DNA of 15,551 bases from Chloroflexia bacterium. GTDB lineage: Bacteria > Chloroflexota > Chloroflexia > QHBQ01 > JADMIH01. Within the stretch, counting starts at the first letter, position 1; the number at the start of each line of letters is the position of its first letter. The notes under the pieces are model-generated. The model made no database searches and was not told where the DNA came from. It saw only the letters and a list, made by a program, of their open reading frames with translations. Shown piece after piece: positions 6,901-13,546 of the stretch. The stretch is taken from contig JAICKM010000073.1 of NCBI GenBank assembly GCA_025927935.1, forward strand, positions 1-15,551. Direction: 5' to 3'. The translations under genes and the position numbers were made by a program.

Positions 6901-7107
6901 TCAGCCGCCCTTCAGGTTGCCCTGGCCGCCGCCGCCCTGGCTGCCGCCGCCCTGGCCGCCGCTGCCGCCCGCCGTGCCCTGGCCGGGCTGCGTGGGCGTC
7001 TGCCCGCCCTGGCCGCTCCCGGCCTCCAGCGTATCGGTGCCGCCGGGTTTGTGGCTCTTCTCGTATTCCGGCGTCTGGTCTTGCTTCTCCTCATCCTTAT
7101 CCGCCAT
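6901..7107 (-). CDS. Small Gly/Gln-rich hydrophilic protein
   Basis: Encodes 68 residues that I do not recognise. The first third is charged and hydrophilic (MADKDEEKQDQTPEYEKSHK), the middle has GGTDTLEAGS, and the last third is almost only Gly, Gln and Ser, ending GNLKGG. It has no membrane segment, signal peptide or cysteine and is probably disordered. The coding evidence is the ribosome binding site: AAGGAGG sits five bases before the ATG at 7107, one of the best in the window. A GTG lies directly before that ATG. The Gly-rich part arises from reiterated near-identical codon blocks at about 6917-6975. It lies about 110 bp downstream of the nucleotidyltransferase on the same strand. Small stress or surface-associated proteins can look like this, but no function is claimed. 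Confidence 0.68.
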   Translation of the reverse strand: MADKDEEKQDQTPEYEKSHKPGGTDTLEAGSGQGGQTPTQPGQGTAGGSGGQGGGSQGGGGQGNLKGG

Positions 7108-7126
7108 CACAGCCTCCTTGCGCGAT

Positions 7127-7147
7127 GCCCCGGAGTGGCGCCGGGGC
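7127..7147 (-). terminator. GC-rich hairpin after the nucleotidyltransferase gene
   Basis: GCCCCGG (7127-7133) and CCGGGGC (7141-7147) form a 7-bp stem with a 7-base loop. No U tract. It lies between the nucleotidyltransferase stop and the Gly-rich gene and may weakly separate them. Confidence 0.35.
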
Positions 7148-7221
7148 AGCTATCTATCCGCTATGCGGCGAAGGGGGCAAGGGGCGTGCCAGCGCCCGCC
7201 CTGTCGCCTTGACGGCAGGGC

Positions 7222-8007
7222 TTACCAATCGGCCAGGGGCGGGCGGGCGGTCCGCCAGGCCCACTCATAATCCTCGGTCCAGTGGCGGAAGGCGTCCTGC
7301 GCGCTCAACCCCCAATCGCGGAACCCGGTGACGGACTCGTAGAACCGCCCGGCGCTCTCCTTCGAGGGTTCGCGCAACAGGCTTTCCGCCTGCGCGATCA
7401 GGTCCGCGGGCTGCTCCGGCGTGTGCGCGAGTTCGTACATGAACCACTTATGGAACGGATAGAGGATCTTGTTGTGGGCCAGGATCAACCGCCCGCCGAA
7501 CAGCACCAGCTCCGCGGCGGCATGAGTCAGCAGGTAGCGATTGCCGTGGCGCTCCGCCTCGCCGATGTACCAGTGGTTCACTACCATCTGCGTGTAGAAC
7601 CCGGTGATCTTGGCCGCCTGCTCGTGTTCGGGGTATACCGGGATGCGCGCCAGCACATCCGCCACTTCGGGCAGGCGCGAGTAGGCCACGAAAGCCCGGA
7701 CAAACGCCGCGCGGGTCGGCTCGCTGCCCCGCGCCGCCGCCTCGCGCAAAAACCCCAGGCTGAGGATTTTGCCGTCCACATAGCCGTCGGGGTAGTCGCT
7801 GAACTCGCGCGTAAAATACAGCGTGTCCCCGGCGGCCTGGCGGCGCGCGTACTCCTCGTCTGTCGCCACCAGCATGATATCCACATCGGAATCGGGCCGC
7901 GCCCGCCCCTTCGCCACCGACCCGCCGATCAGCATCGCCGGAAAGCGCGGGTCGGCGCGGAAATGCTCGGTCACGCGCGCAATCGCGCGCTGGTGCTGGG
8001 CTTCCAT
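7222..8007 (-). CDS. Polymerase-beta-type nucleotidyltransferase domain protein
   Basis: About 261 residues. The N-terminal part has the nucleotidyltransferase signature: GGSVAKGRARPDSDVDIML, numbered from ATG 8007 with Gly28-Ser30 and the metal-binding Asp41 and Asp43. This is the pattern of the superfamily that includes aminoglycoside nucleotidyltransferases, MNT toxins and RelA-like enzymes. The C-terminal 160 residues are helical with many aromatic residues (YTQMVVNHWYIGEAERH, ILYPFHKWFMYEL). This resembles stand-alone nucleotidyltransferases whose acceptor is unknown. No HEPN partner is adjacent, so a classic MNT-HEPN toxin-antitoxin pair is not supported. A TTG at 8016 is in frame, but ATG 8007, ten bases past AAAGGGGA, is preferred. 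It has its own promoter at 8063-8091. Confidence 0.85.
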   Translation of the reverse strand: MEAQHQRAIARVTEHFRADPRFPAMLIGGSVAKGRARPDSDVDIMLVATDEEYARRQAAGDTLYFTREFSDYPDGYVDGKILSLGFLREAAARGSEPTRAAFVRAFVAYSRLPEVADVLARIPVYPEHEQAAKITGFYTQMVVNHWYIGEAERHGNRYLLTHAAAELVLFGGRLILAHNKILYPFHKWFMYELAHTPEQPADLIAQAESLLREPSKESAGRFYESVTGFRDWGLSAQDAFRHWTEDYEWAWRTARPPLADW

Positions 8008-8062
8008 CGCTCGCAAATCCCCTTTGTTGAGGTACTTCCCCTATCACGCCTACCCGTCCGGG

Positions 8063-8091
8063 AGCATAGCAGACTCTGCCGCACGGCACAA
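8063..8091 (-). promoter_or_regulatory. Promoter for the nucleotidyltransferase gene
   Basis: Minus strand TTGTGC (8091-8086), 17 bp, TATGCT (8068-8063), with TG one base ahead of the -10 (TGCTATGCT). The start codon is about 55 bases downstream. It lies in the 147-bp gap after the dehydratase gene, which otherwise shows no gene. Confidence 0.6.
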
Positions 8092-8154
8092 CACGCACGC
8101 CGCCTTTTCATGGGCGGGGTATTCGCGCGGGCCGGCAGGAGCGGCCTGGCCGTG

Positions 8155-8493
8155 TTACCCGGCCAGTCGGTCGGTTTTGGCAGCCATGATGAAGTCGTTG
8201 CGGTGCAGGCCGCCGATCTTGTGCGTCCACCAGGTGACGGTGACGCGGCCCCACTCGGTCAGGAGAGCCGGGTGGTGGCCCTCGGCCTCAGCCAGCGCGC
8301 CCACCCGGTCGGTGAAGGCCAGCGCCGCCGCGAAGTTGGGGAACTTGAACACCCGCTCCAGGCGCGGGATACCGTCGCGCTCCACAACCTGCCAATCGGG
8401 GATTTGCGGGCGCAGCGCGGCCATCTCGGCCTCCGTTACCGTGGGTTCGCCTTTCCGGCAGGCCACGCATTGCATGCCGCTCAGATCGTCCAT
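8155..8493 (-). CDS. phhB: Pterin-4a-carbinolamine dehydratase
   Basis: A 112-residue protein, the standard length of the PCD/DCoH family. It dehydrates 4a-hydroxytetrahydrobiopterin to quinonoid dihydropterin, recycling the pterin cofactor of aromatic amino acid hydroxylases; some bacterial members instead assist molybdopterin metabolism. The catalytic core is visible: [14 protein letters not shown] (His73, His74), then [18 protein letters not shown] (His91, Asp100), ending AAKTDRL. The start includes [15 protein letters not shown], as in many bacterial homologues. ATG 8493 is supported by AGGGGG eight to nine bases upstream; the frame stays open to 8655 but that part is arginine- and proline-rich out-of-frame-like sequence overlapping the exporter gene. 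No aromatic amino acid hydroxylase lies in the window, so a phenylalanine role is not shown. Confidence 0.93.
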   Translation of the reverse strand: MDDLSGMQCVACRKGEPTVTEAEMAALRPQIPDWQVVERDGIPRLERVFKFPNFAAALAFTDRVGALAEAEGHHPALLTEWGRVTVTWWTHKIGGLHRNDFIMAAKTDRLAG

Positions 8494-8560
8494 CTCGTCT
8501 ACCCCCTGCGGGCGCGGCCTGAGGCCGTGGCCCGCCTGCGTACCGTGGCGTTTCAGGCCC

Positions 8561-8569
8561 AGTATACCA
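8561..8569 (-). promoter_or_regulatory. Extended -10 promoter for the dehydratase gene
   Basis: Minus strand TGGTATACT: -10 TATACT (8566-8561) with TG at 8569-8568. No clear -35. It lies in the 97-bp gap between the exporter stop and the dehydratase ATG. Confidence 0.5.
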
Positions 8570-8590
8570 CGCGGGCGGGCCGCCGTGGCA

Positions 8591-9892
8591 TCACCCTTCG
8601 GGCAACAGCGCGGGCGGCGCCTCTTTAGCGGCAGGCGCGGGCGGGCCGGGGGCATCGTCCGTGCCCGCGGGCGGGCGCAACTGGTGAAAGACCGGGATGA
8701 AAAGCGTGCTGAGGCTGAAGATCAGGTACACCACGGCCAGGCCGAGGATGATCGCGCCCGCGCCAAAGGCGTCGAGCAGGTAGCCGGTCGCCAGCACGCC
8801 CAGCGGGATCCACATGTTCGCCAGTGTGCCGAAGGCGCCGAAGACGCGCCCGCGCAAGGCGTCCGGCGTGCGCTCGCCCAGCACGGTCAGCGCCAGCGGA
8901 CCGAGCGGCCCCAGCGCCAGGCCCATGACGGCCAGCGCGGCGGCGGTGATCGGCAGCGGCGGCAGCGTGCTCAGCAGCCACAACGGCAACCCCGTGATCA
9001 GCATGCCACCGGTGAGCAGAGCGCGGCGCGGCAGCCGCGGCCCCAGCAAGCCGAACAAGATCGCGCCCGCGAGCGTGCCGCCGCCGAACGCCCCGATCAT
9101 CAGCCCCAGGTTCAGCGCGCTGCCGGAGGTCACGTTGGCATAGACCGGCAGAATCACGATGAACAGCGGATTCAGCAGCACATTGGTCAGCGCCAGGACG
9201 GTAATTAACGCCACGACGAGCCGGTCGGCGCGCAGGAAGCGCAGGCCCTCGCGCAAATCGCTCAGGTAGTGTACGGGGCCGCTGCGTTCGCGCCGCAGCG
9301 CAGGCACGGCCAGGCCGACGACGGCGGCGGAGACCAGGAACGACGCGGCGTCGAGGAACAGCACATTACTCTGGCCGATCGCGGCGATCAGCACCCCGGC
9401 CAGCGGCGGGCCCAGCAGGTTCGAGAAGCGCCGGATCGACTCGACCGAGGCGTTCGCGCGCCCCAGGTCCATGGCCGCGGCGCGCGCCAGGTCGGGGATC
9501 ATGCTCTGGCGGGCCGTGCCGCCGGGAATGTCGAACAGGTTGCGCACGAAAACCAGGATCAGCAACTGCCAGAAGGCCAGCCGACCGGTCGCATAGAGCA
9601 GCGGGATGGCCGCCACAGCCAGGCCGCTCAGCAGGTCGGCGCCGACGCTGGTGCGCTTGAAACCCAACCGGTCGACGAGCGCGCCGCCGAAGAAGCCGCC
9701 CAGAACCAGCGGCAGCAGCGAGAAAAACGCGGTCAGCCCGGTCTTGGCCGCGCTGCCTGTGGTCAGCAGCACGAACCAGGGCACGGCGATGCTGGTCAGC
9801 GTGCTGCCGACCAGCGAAACCGCGTTTGCGATGAGCAGGGCAAAGATCGGCAGCCGCTGGGGCACGCCGGTGGGGGATGCGGGAGTCGCCAT
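8591..9892 (-). CDS. MFS transporter, DHA3 type (macrolide or siderophore exporter-like)
   Basis: A 433-residue membrane protein with about twelve hydrophobic helices. The start [20 protein letters not shown] and [20 protein letters not shown] are typical of the DHA3 (MefA/EntS-like) branch, as is the mid-loop [18 protein letters not shown] linking the two halves. Motif A-like [12 protein letters not shown] follows helix 2. The C-terminus is a Pro/Ala-rich tail of about 35 residues. It is predicted to export drugs, macrolides or siderophores by proton antiport; the substrate is unknown. GGAG eight bases before ATG 9892 supports the start. It lies 20 bp behind the winged-helix regulator, on the same strand, so the two form an operon and the regulator probably controls exporter expression. 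Confidence 0.93.
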   Translation of the reverse strand: MATPASPTGVPQRLPIFALLIANAVSLVGSTLTSIAVPWFVLLTTGSAAKTGLTAFFSLLPLVLGGFFGGALVDRLGFKRTSVGADLLSGLAVAAIPLLYATGRLAFWQLLILVFVRNLFDIPGGTARQSMIPDLARAAAMDLGRANASVESIRRFSNLLGPPLAGVLIAAIGQSNVLFLDAASFLVSAAVVGLAVPALRRERSGPVHYLSDLREGLRFLRADRLVVALITVLALTNVLLNPLFIVILPVYANVTSGSALNLGLMIGAFGGGTLAGAILFGLLGPRLPRRALLTGGMLITGLPLWLLSTLPPLPITAAALAVMGLALGPLGPLALTVLGERTPDALRGRVFGAFGTLANMWIPLGVLATGYLLDAFGAGAIILGLAVVYLIFSLSTLFIPVFHQLRPPAGTDDAPGPPAPAAKEAPPALLPEG

Positions 9893-9912
9893 ATCATTCT
9901 CCGGGGCGGGGC

Positions 9913-10545
9913 CTATGGCCCTTCGCGAGCATCCGCTGCGGGCGTGGGCGCAGGGGCCGGGGCCGTCTCCCAGGCATCGCGGTAGACGACGGCGGCACAG
10001 TAGAACAAGGCGGCGTCCGGGGCGGCGTCCTCCGTGACCGCCTCGGATAGCGCGTCGGGGGCCTGGGCGTGCGGGTCGCTCCAGAACTCGGCCAGGAAGG
10101 CTTGCAGGCGCGCGAAGAAGGCGGCGGCCTGCGCCGGGGACACCCGGCGCCCGCGGGCCACGAAGCGCGGCGGCTGCTCCGGCCAGGCGCCGGCGCTTGC
10201 CGCCACCTCCTGCCCCAGCGCCACGAACTCGGCCCCGGTCACACGGGGCCGCAAGTCAGGCGCGAGTTGCAAGTCGAACGTACGCGCCACCGCCCGGTAA
10301 TACTTCTCGACGTTGCCCCCCTTCACCTGCGTGCCGACCAGCAGAATCAGATCGACCTTGAGCAAGAAACGCAAATGATAGAGCACGTTCGCTTGCGGCG
10401 CACCCAGCATATCGGCCAGTTGCTGGTTGGTGGCCGCGCGCTCGGCCAGCGCCACCAGGATGCGGATCCGCAGCGGGTCGGTGAAGGCTTTCAACTGCTG
10501 CGGGCTGTCCACCGCCTGCACGGCGCGGGGCGTAAAGGCGGTCAT
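9913..10545 (-). CDS. ArsR-like winged-helix transcriptional regulator
   Basis: About 210 residues. The N-terminal domain is an ArsR/HTH_20-type winged helix: LKAFTDPLRIRILVAL (18-33), then ATNQQLADMLGAPQANVLYHLRFLL (38-62) as the helix-turn-helix, and a wing including KGGNVEKYYRAVA. The rest (about 95-210) is a helical domain likely used for ligand binding or dimerisation; it has no recognisable motif and ends in a Pro/Ala-rich tail. The frame is open to 10629, but GGGAGG sits six bases before the ATG at 10545, and the upstream part overlaps a well-formed promoter and operator array, so 10545 is chosen. It is the first gene of the operon with the DHA3 exporter. The GCATAA/TTATGC sites around its promoter imply autoregulation. 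Confidence 0.88.
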   Translation of the reverse strand: MTAFTPRAVQAVDSPQQLKAFTDPLRIRILVALAERAATNQQLADMLGAPQANVLYHLRFLLKVDLILLVGTQVKGGNVEKYYRAVARTFDLQLAPDLRPRVTGAEFVALGQEVAASAGAWPEQPPRFVARGRRVSPAQAAAFFARLQAFLAEFWSDPHAQAPDALSEAVTEDAAPDAALFYCAAVVYRDAWETAPAPAPTPAADAREGP

Positions 10546-10606
10546 CGGCATCCTCCCGATCAGCGACAGATGGCGGCATCCGGCAACCCGGTCCGGCTTG
10601 ACATCC

Positions 10607-10635
10607 AGCATAGCATAATTTATGCGCATTGTAAA
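10607..10635 (-). promoter_or_regulatory. Promoter for the regulator-exporter operon
   Basis: Minus strand TTTACA (10635-10630), 17-bp spacer, TATGCT (10612-10607), with TG one base before the -10. A perfect GCATAA-T-TTATGC palindrome fills most of the spacer. A protein bound there would block RNA polymerase. Confidence 0.7.
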
Positions 10636-10643
10636 TATTATGC
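10608..10643. promoter_or_regulatory. Putative operator array, GCATAA/TTATGC half-sites
   Basis: Half-sites read GCATA (10608), GCATAA (10613), TTATGC (10620-10625), GCATTG (10626) and TTATGC (10638-10643). They form a perfect palindrome at 10613-10625 and a GCAT-N10-ATGC pair at 10626-10643. The array covers the -35 to -10 region of the regulator operon, and also lies upstream of the divergent promoter at 10691. Confidence 0.6.
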
Positions 10644-10690
10644 AGGTGCGAGAGTTTATCTCGATTCACGCTGATGGTCTGTGGCTGATG

Positions 10691-10699
10691 TGCTATAAT
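10691..10699 (+). promoter_or_regulatory. Extended -10 promoter for the RsbRD_N-like gene
   Basis: TGCTATAAT with a perfect TATAAT (10694-10699). No good -35. Transcription should begin about 10706, leaving a leader of about 100 nt with two possible hairpins: CCGGGC/GCCCGG (10702-10734) and TCGCGC/GCGCGA (10744-10766). Confidence 0.75.
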
Positions 10700-10807
10700 A
10701 GCCGGGCGGACCGGCGTAACCATCCTCGGCCCGGTTGCAGGGATCGCGCCCCCACTTGGCGCGCGACCCCAGCCACGACCTTAAAGATTTGGAGCAAGAC
10801 ACCTGCT

Positions 10808-11254
10808 ATGAGCCGCCAACCTCCTCCGGATCGCATCGCAGAGATATTGCGCGTTCATCGCGCGACGATGATCCAGATTATCGCCCGGCGTATCCACCAG
10901 GAAATTCCCGACTATCAAACCGCGCCGCTACCCATCGTCACCGAGCGCTTCACGGCGATTGTCGATGCGATGATCGCCAGCCTCATCGCGTATGACCCCA
11001 CCCACCTGACCCAGGTGCTGGAACAAGCCGGACGGCAGCGTATCGTCCAGGGCTACGGCATCCAGGCGCTGCTGACCGCCGCCGATATCGTCGAGCAGAC
11101 GATGGCCCCGGTGCTCACCCGCGAACTGGCCGACGACCCGGACCTCCAGGCTGGCACGATCCGCCGCCTGACCAGTCTGGTGCGCACCGCGCGCCATATC
11201 CTCAGCCGGATCAATCTCGATGAAGTGGTGAAGCAAGTCCCGAAGAAGGGCTAA
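10808..11254 (+). CDS. Orphan helical protein, RsbRD N-terminal-domain-like
   Basis: A 148-residue, probably all-helical soluble protein. The layout HRATMIQIIARRIHQEIPDY, then a helix around TERFTAIVDAMIASL, then a conserved-looking RQRIVQGYGIQALLTAADIV and two further helices, resembles the globin-like or helical-bundle N-terminal domain of RsbR-type stressosome co-antagonists (RsbRD_N-like, often before a STAS domain). Here no STAS, kinase or PAS output follows: the protein ends KQVPKKG. The likeness is pattern-based and moderate. The ATG at 10808 is downstream of a strong extended -10 promoter; an earlier in-frame start at 10622 would lie upstream of that promoter and in the operator array. 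The ribosome binding site is weak (GGAG thirteen bases upstream). It diverges from the regulator operon, so the operator array might also affect it. Confidence 0.75.
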   Translation: MSRQPPPDRIAEILRVHRATMIQIIARRIHQEIPDYQTAPLPIVTERFTAIVDAMIASLIAYDPTHLTQVLEQAGRQRIVQGYGIQALLTAADIVEQTMAPVLTRELADDPDLQAGTIRRLTSLVRTARHILSRINLDEVVKQVPKKG

Positions 11255-11299
11255 ATTGAGGCATCGCCCGGCCCGCCAACGGGCGGTCTAGCTCTACAT

Positions 11300-11350
11300 A
11301 GCCCGCCTGCGCGCCCTGCCTGGGATTGGGCTAGCCCGCGCAGGCGGGCT
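11300..11350. repeat. Perfect 14-bp inverted repeat between convergent genes
   Basis: AGCCCGCCTGCGCG (11300-11313) pairs perfectly with 11337-11350 around a 23-base loop. It lies between the convergent RsbRD_N-like and STAND ATPase genes. No U tract follows on either strand, so it is either a Rho-independent-like block of weak type or a mobile palindromic repeat. A small GCCCG-CCAA-CGGGC hairpin precedes it at 11271-11284. Confidence 0.7.
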
Positions 11351-11357
11351 TCGCAAT

Positions 11358-11396
11358 GGTAGCCGGAGGCTTGAACCGCCGGGCTCCCGGGCTACC
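11358..11396. repeat. Second inverted repeat overlapping the ATPase stop codon
   Basis: GGTAGCC (11358-11364) pairs with GGCTACC (11390-11396). Inside lies GGCTTGAACCGCC, similar to the GGTTTGAAACC elements elsewhere in the window. The right arm contains the TAG stop (11394-11392) of the STAND ATPase gene. Confidence 0.5.
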
Positions 11397-13461
11397 GCTG
11401 CGCCCAGAGCGCGGCGATCAGCCGCTCGGTGCCGGACTTGAGGTGGCGGCGGAAGGTGCTGAAGGGCACGCCCAGGCGACGCGCCGTGCGGTCCTGGCTG
11501 CCCACGGGCATCACGTAGGTATAGTAGAGCGCCTGGTAGAACGGCGCCTCGCGCGGATTCGCGGCCAGCGGCGCCAGCACTTCGAGTACCAGGGCGCGCA
11601 GCGCTGCCGCGCGCTCCGTGTCCCCGGCGGTCGGCACCACCCGGCGGTCGATCAATGGGGTGTGCAACAGCGGGTTGGCGGCTAGCGCGATGCGGTCGCC
11701 CAGATCACGCAGGGCATCACGCACAGCGGCGGCAAACGCGGCCTGATCGAGCACCACCTCCGCGCCGGGCGGCGTATCCAACGGCGCGGCCAGTTCTTCC
11801 GTCACCTCGCGGTCGGCCATGGCGGCCAGCCAGGCCGTGGGCGATCGGGCGCGCCAGTCGTGGGTGAAGACGCCATAGGTGTGGCCGCCCACCGTGAAAT
11901 CCCCGGCGGGCAGGCGCGTCAGGTCGAAGTGAGCCATTACCGCCTCCCAGGCGGGCGGGTCGGCGAAGACGAAACTGGTGCGCACCAGGCGCGGGGTGGT
12001 GATCACGTGGCGCGCCGCGATGACGAAGGCGACACCCTGGACCGGCGACACGGCCTGGTAGCTATCGGCGGCCATCCAGAAGCGCAGCAGAGCGGCCACT
12101 TCCTCGCTCTCCAGGGGCGTGGTGGCCTCGATATAGCGCCAGGCGGCGGCCGTGGCCGGGTCGGCGGCAAAGGTCGCTGCGTCGGCGGGCCGCAAAATGA
12201 GGTGGAACAGGAAGCCTTCCGGCGGGCCGTCGTCGCGCCGGATGACCGTGACGCCCTCCGGCTGGCGCGTGTACCAGTAGTCTGCCAGCGCCGCGGATTC
12301 CTCGCCTTCGTGCCGGGCCACCATCGCCCGCAACTGCGTCCAGTCGGTGGGCCAGGGCGCGGTCGCCCGCAATCCCGGCATCTGGTCCCAGGCGAAGACG
12401 GCGCGGATGCGCGGGTTCTTGTGCAGGTAGACGAAATCGTGGTAGTTGTCGTCGTCATCCTGCGGCGAACGCATCCGCAGCACATAATACTCGTGCGCCC
12501 GGCGGTGGAACGCGCCGAACGCCTCGGGATCGCGCCATTTCAGGTCGGCTTCGAGCGCCTCGCGGGCTAGGTCATGGGGGAAGATGCCGCGCGGCCCGGC
12601 GTAGATGAAGGAGAGGCCGCGCAGCCAGTCGAACTCGGCCAGCGCGTCGTCCACCTCCAGCAGCGCGGCCAGCAGCGGTTCGCTGAGCGTGCGCACGATC
12701 GCACATGCGGCCAGGGCGGCGCGCGCCCGCTCGCTGGGCACCTCGCGCACGAAGCGCTCCAGCAACACGCCGACCACGTCGTGCGGGGCCTGCCCGCTGA
12801 AGCTGGTGGCCGGCTGCTGCACGAAGATTTCGGCCAGTAGCGAGAGGGCCAGCGGATAGCCGCGGGTGAAGCGCAGGGCCGCCGCGTGCTGGGTTTCCGG
12901 CACCTGGCGGCGGGCCAGGTAGGCCAGGGCGTCGGCCTCCGGCAGGTTGTCCAACTCGATGGCCGCCGTCAACTCCTGCCAACCCAGGTCGTGCCGCCAG
13001 GCCAGCGCGGGCGGCTCGCGCCCGGCGAAGACGACCAGGATGTTGTCGGGCAAGCCGGGCAGGAACTCGTCGCGCAGCCAGGGGTCGAGTGCGGCCAGCA
13101 GTTCGTAGGTGTCGATCAGCACCACCCGGCGGCACGGCGCCGGCTCTAGACTGAACCCCGCCTCGGCCAGCGCCGCGCGGAAGCCCGCCGGGGTTGGCAC
13201 CACGTTGCGCCCATCCAGCAAGACGACCGAGCACCTGGCTTCCTGCGCCATCCGGCGGAACTCGGCCAGCAGCGTGGACTTGCCGATGCCGCCCGGCCCA
13301 TGGACATGCAACACCCAGAAGGCCGGCTGGGGCACGCGCAGGGCTTGCGCGAATCGCGCCAGTTCACTCTGCCGCCCCACAAAACTGTCGGAGCGCGCCG
13401 GGGCGGTGGACCCTCCCGGCGCGGCCACCCTACTGCTGGCCTGCTTCATCGCGCCCCCCAT
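11392..13461 (-). CDS. STAND-type ATPase with C-terminal helix-turn-helix
   Basis: A 689-residue multidomain regulator. Residues 26-40 (SFVGRQSELARFAQA) start an AAA/NB-ARC-like NTPase. Walker A is HGPGGIGKST (54-63), Walker B is VVLIDTYE (113-120), a sensor-like ILVVFAGREPP is at 141-151, and GYPLAL (201-206) is the GxP motif of STAND proteins. About 230-330 is helical (winged-helix/arm region). Residues 375-560 have a GNAT-acetyltransferase-like look (RAMVARHEGEESAALADYW, GFLFHLILRPAD), suggested only by pattern. The last 40 (SQDRTARRLGVPFSTFRRHL) form a sigma-region-4-like helix-turn-helix. Such proteins oligomerise on ATP and a ligand and may control transcription. Start is ATG 13461 or 13449 (GGGGGG four bases upstream). 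It diverges from the flp pilin gene. Confidence 0.88.
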   Translation of the reverse strand: MGGAMKQASSRVAAPGGSTAPARSDSFVGRQSELARFAQALRVPQPAFWVLHVHGPGGIGKSTLLAEFRRMAQEARCSVVLLDGRNVVPTPAGFRAALAEAGFSLEPAPCRRVVLIDTYELLAALDPWLRDEFLPGLPDNILVVFAGREPPALAWRHDLGWQELTAAIELDNLPEADALAYLARRQVPETQHAAALRFTRGYPLALSLLAEIFVQQPATSFSGQAPHDVVGVLLERFVREVPSERARAALAACAIVRTLSEPLLAALLEVDDALAEFDWLRGLSFIYAGPRGIFPHDLAREALEADLKWRDPEAFGAFHRRAHEYYVLRMRSPQDDDDNYHDFVYLHKNPRIRAVFAWDQMPGLRATAPWPTDWTQLRAMVARHEGEESAALADYWYTRQPEGVTVIRRDDGPPEGFLFHLILRPADAATFAADPATAAAWRYIEATTPLESEEVAALLRFWMAADSYQAVSPVQGVAFVIAARHVITTPRLVRTSFVFADPPAWEAVMAHFDLTRLPAGDFTVGGHTYGVFTHDWRARSPTAWLAAMADREVTEELAAPLDTPPGAEVVLDQAAFAAAVRDALRDLGDRIALAANPLLHTPLIDRRVVPTAGDTERAAALRALVLEVLAPLAANPREAPFYQALYYTYVMPVGSQDRTARRLGVPFSTFRRHLKSGTERLIAALWAQR

Positions 13462-13518
13462 TGTCCCTATGGCCCGGCCCCCCCAAACCGGGCGCTACAC
13501 GTATTCGTTGTGCGGGCT

Positions 13519-13546
13519 ATTGTAGCAGAGGGCGCGGGCCGTGTAA
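13519..13546 (-). promoter_or_regulatory. Promoter for the STAND ATPase gene
   Basis: Minus strand TTTACA (13546-13541), 16 bp, TACAAT (13524-13519), with TG one base ahead of the -10 (TGCTACAAT). The start codon is about 57 bases downstream. Confidence 0.65.

Noticed and set aside
7222..8007. MNT-HEPN toxin-antitoxin pair
   Set aside because: No HEPN-type gene adjacent; neighbours are a Gly-rich protein and a pterin dehydratase.
8494..8655. N-terminal extension of the dehydratase to 8655
   Set aside because: Arg/Pro-rich, overlaps the exporter gene and an extended -10 promoter; ATG 8493 has a good ribosome binding site.
7282..9208. Two long plus-strand frames (7282-8628, 7823-9208)
   Set aside because: Antisense to nucleotidyltransferase, dehydratase and exporter genes; compositionally biased and without a motif.
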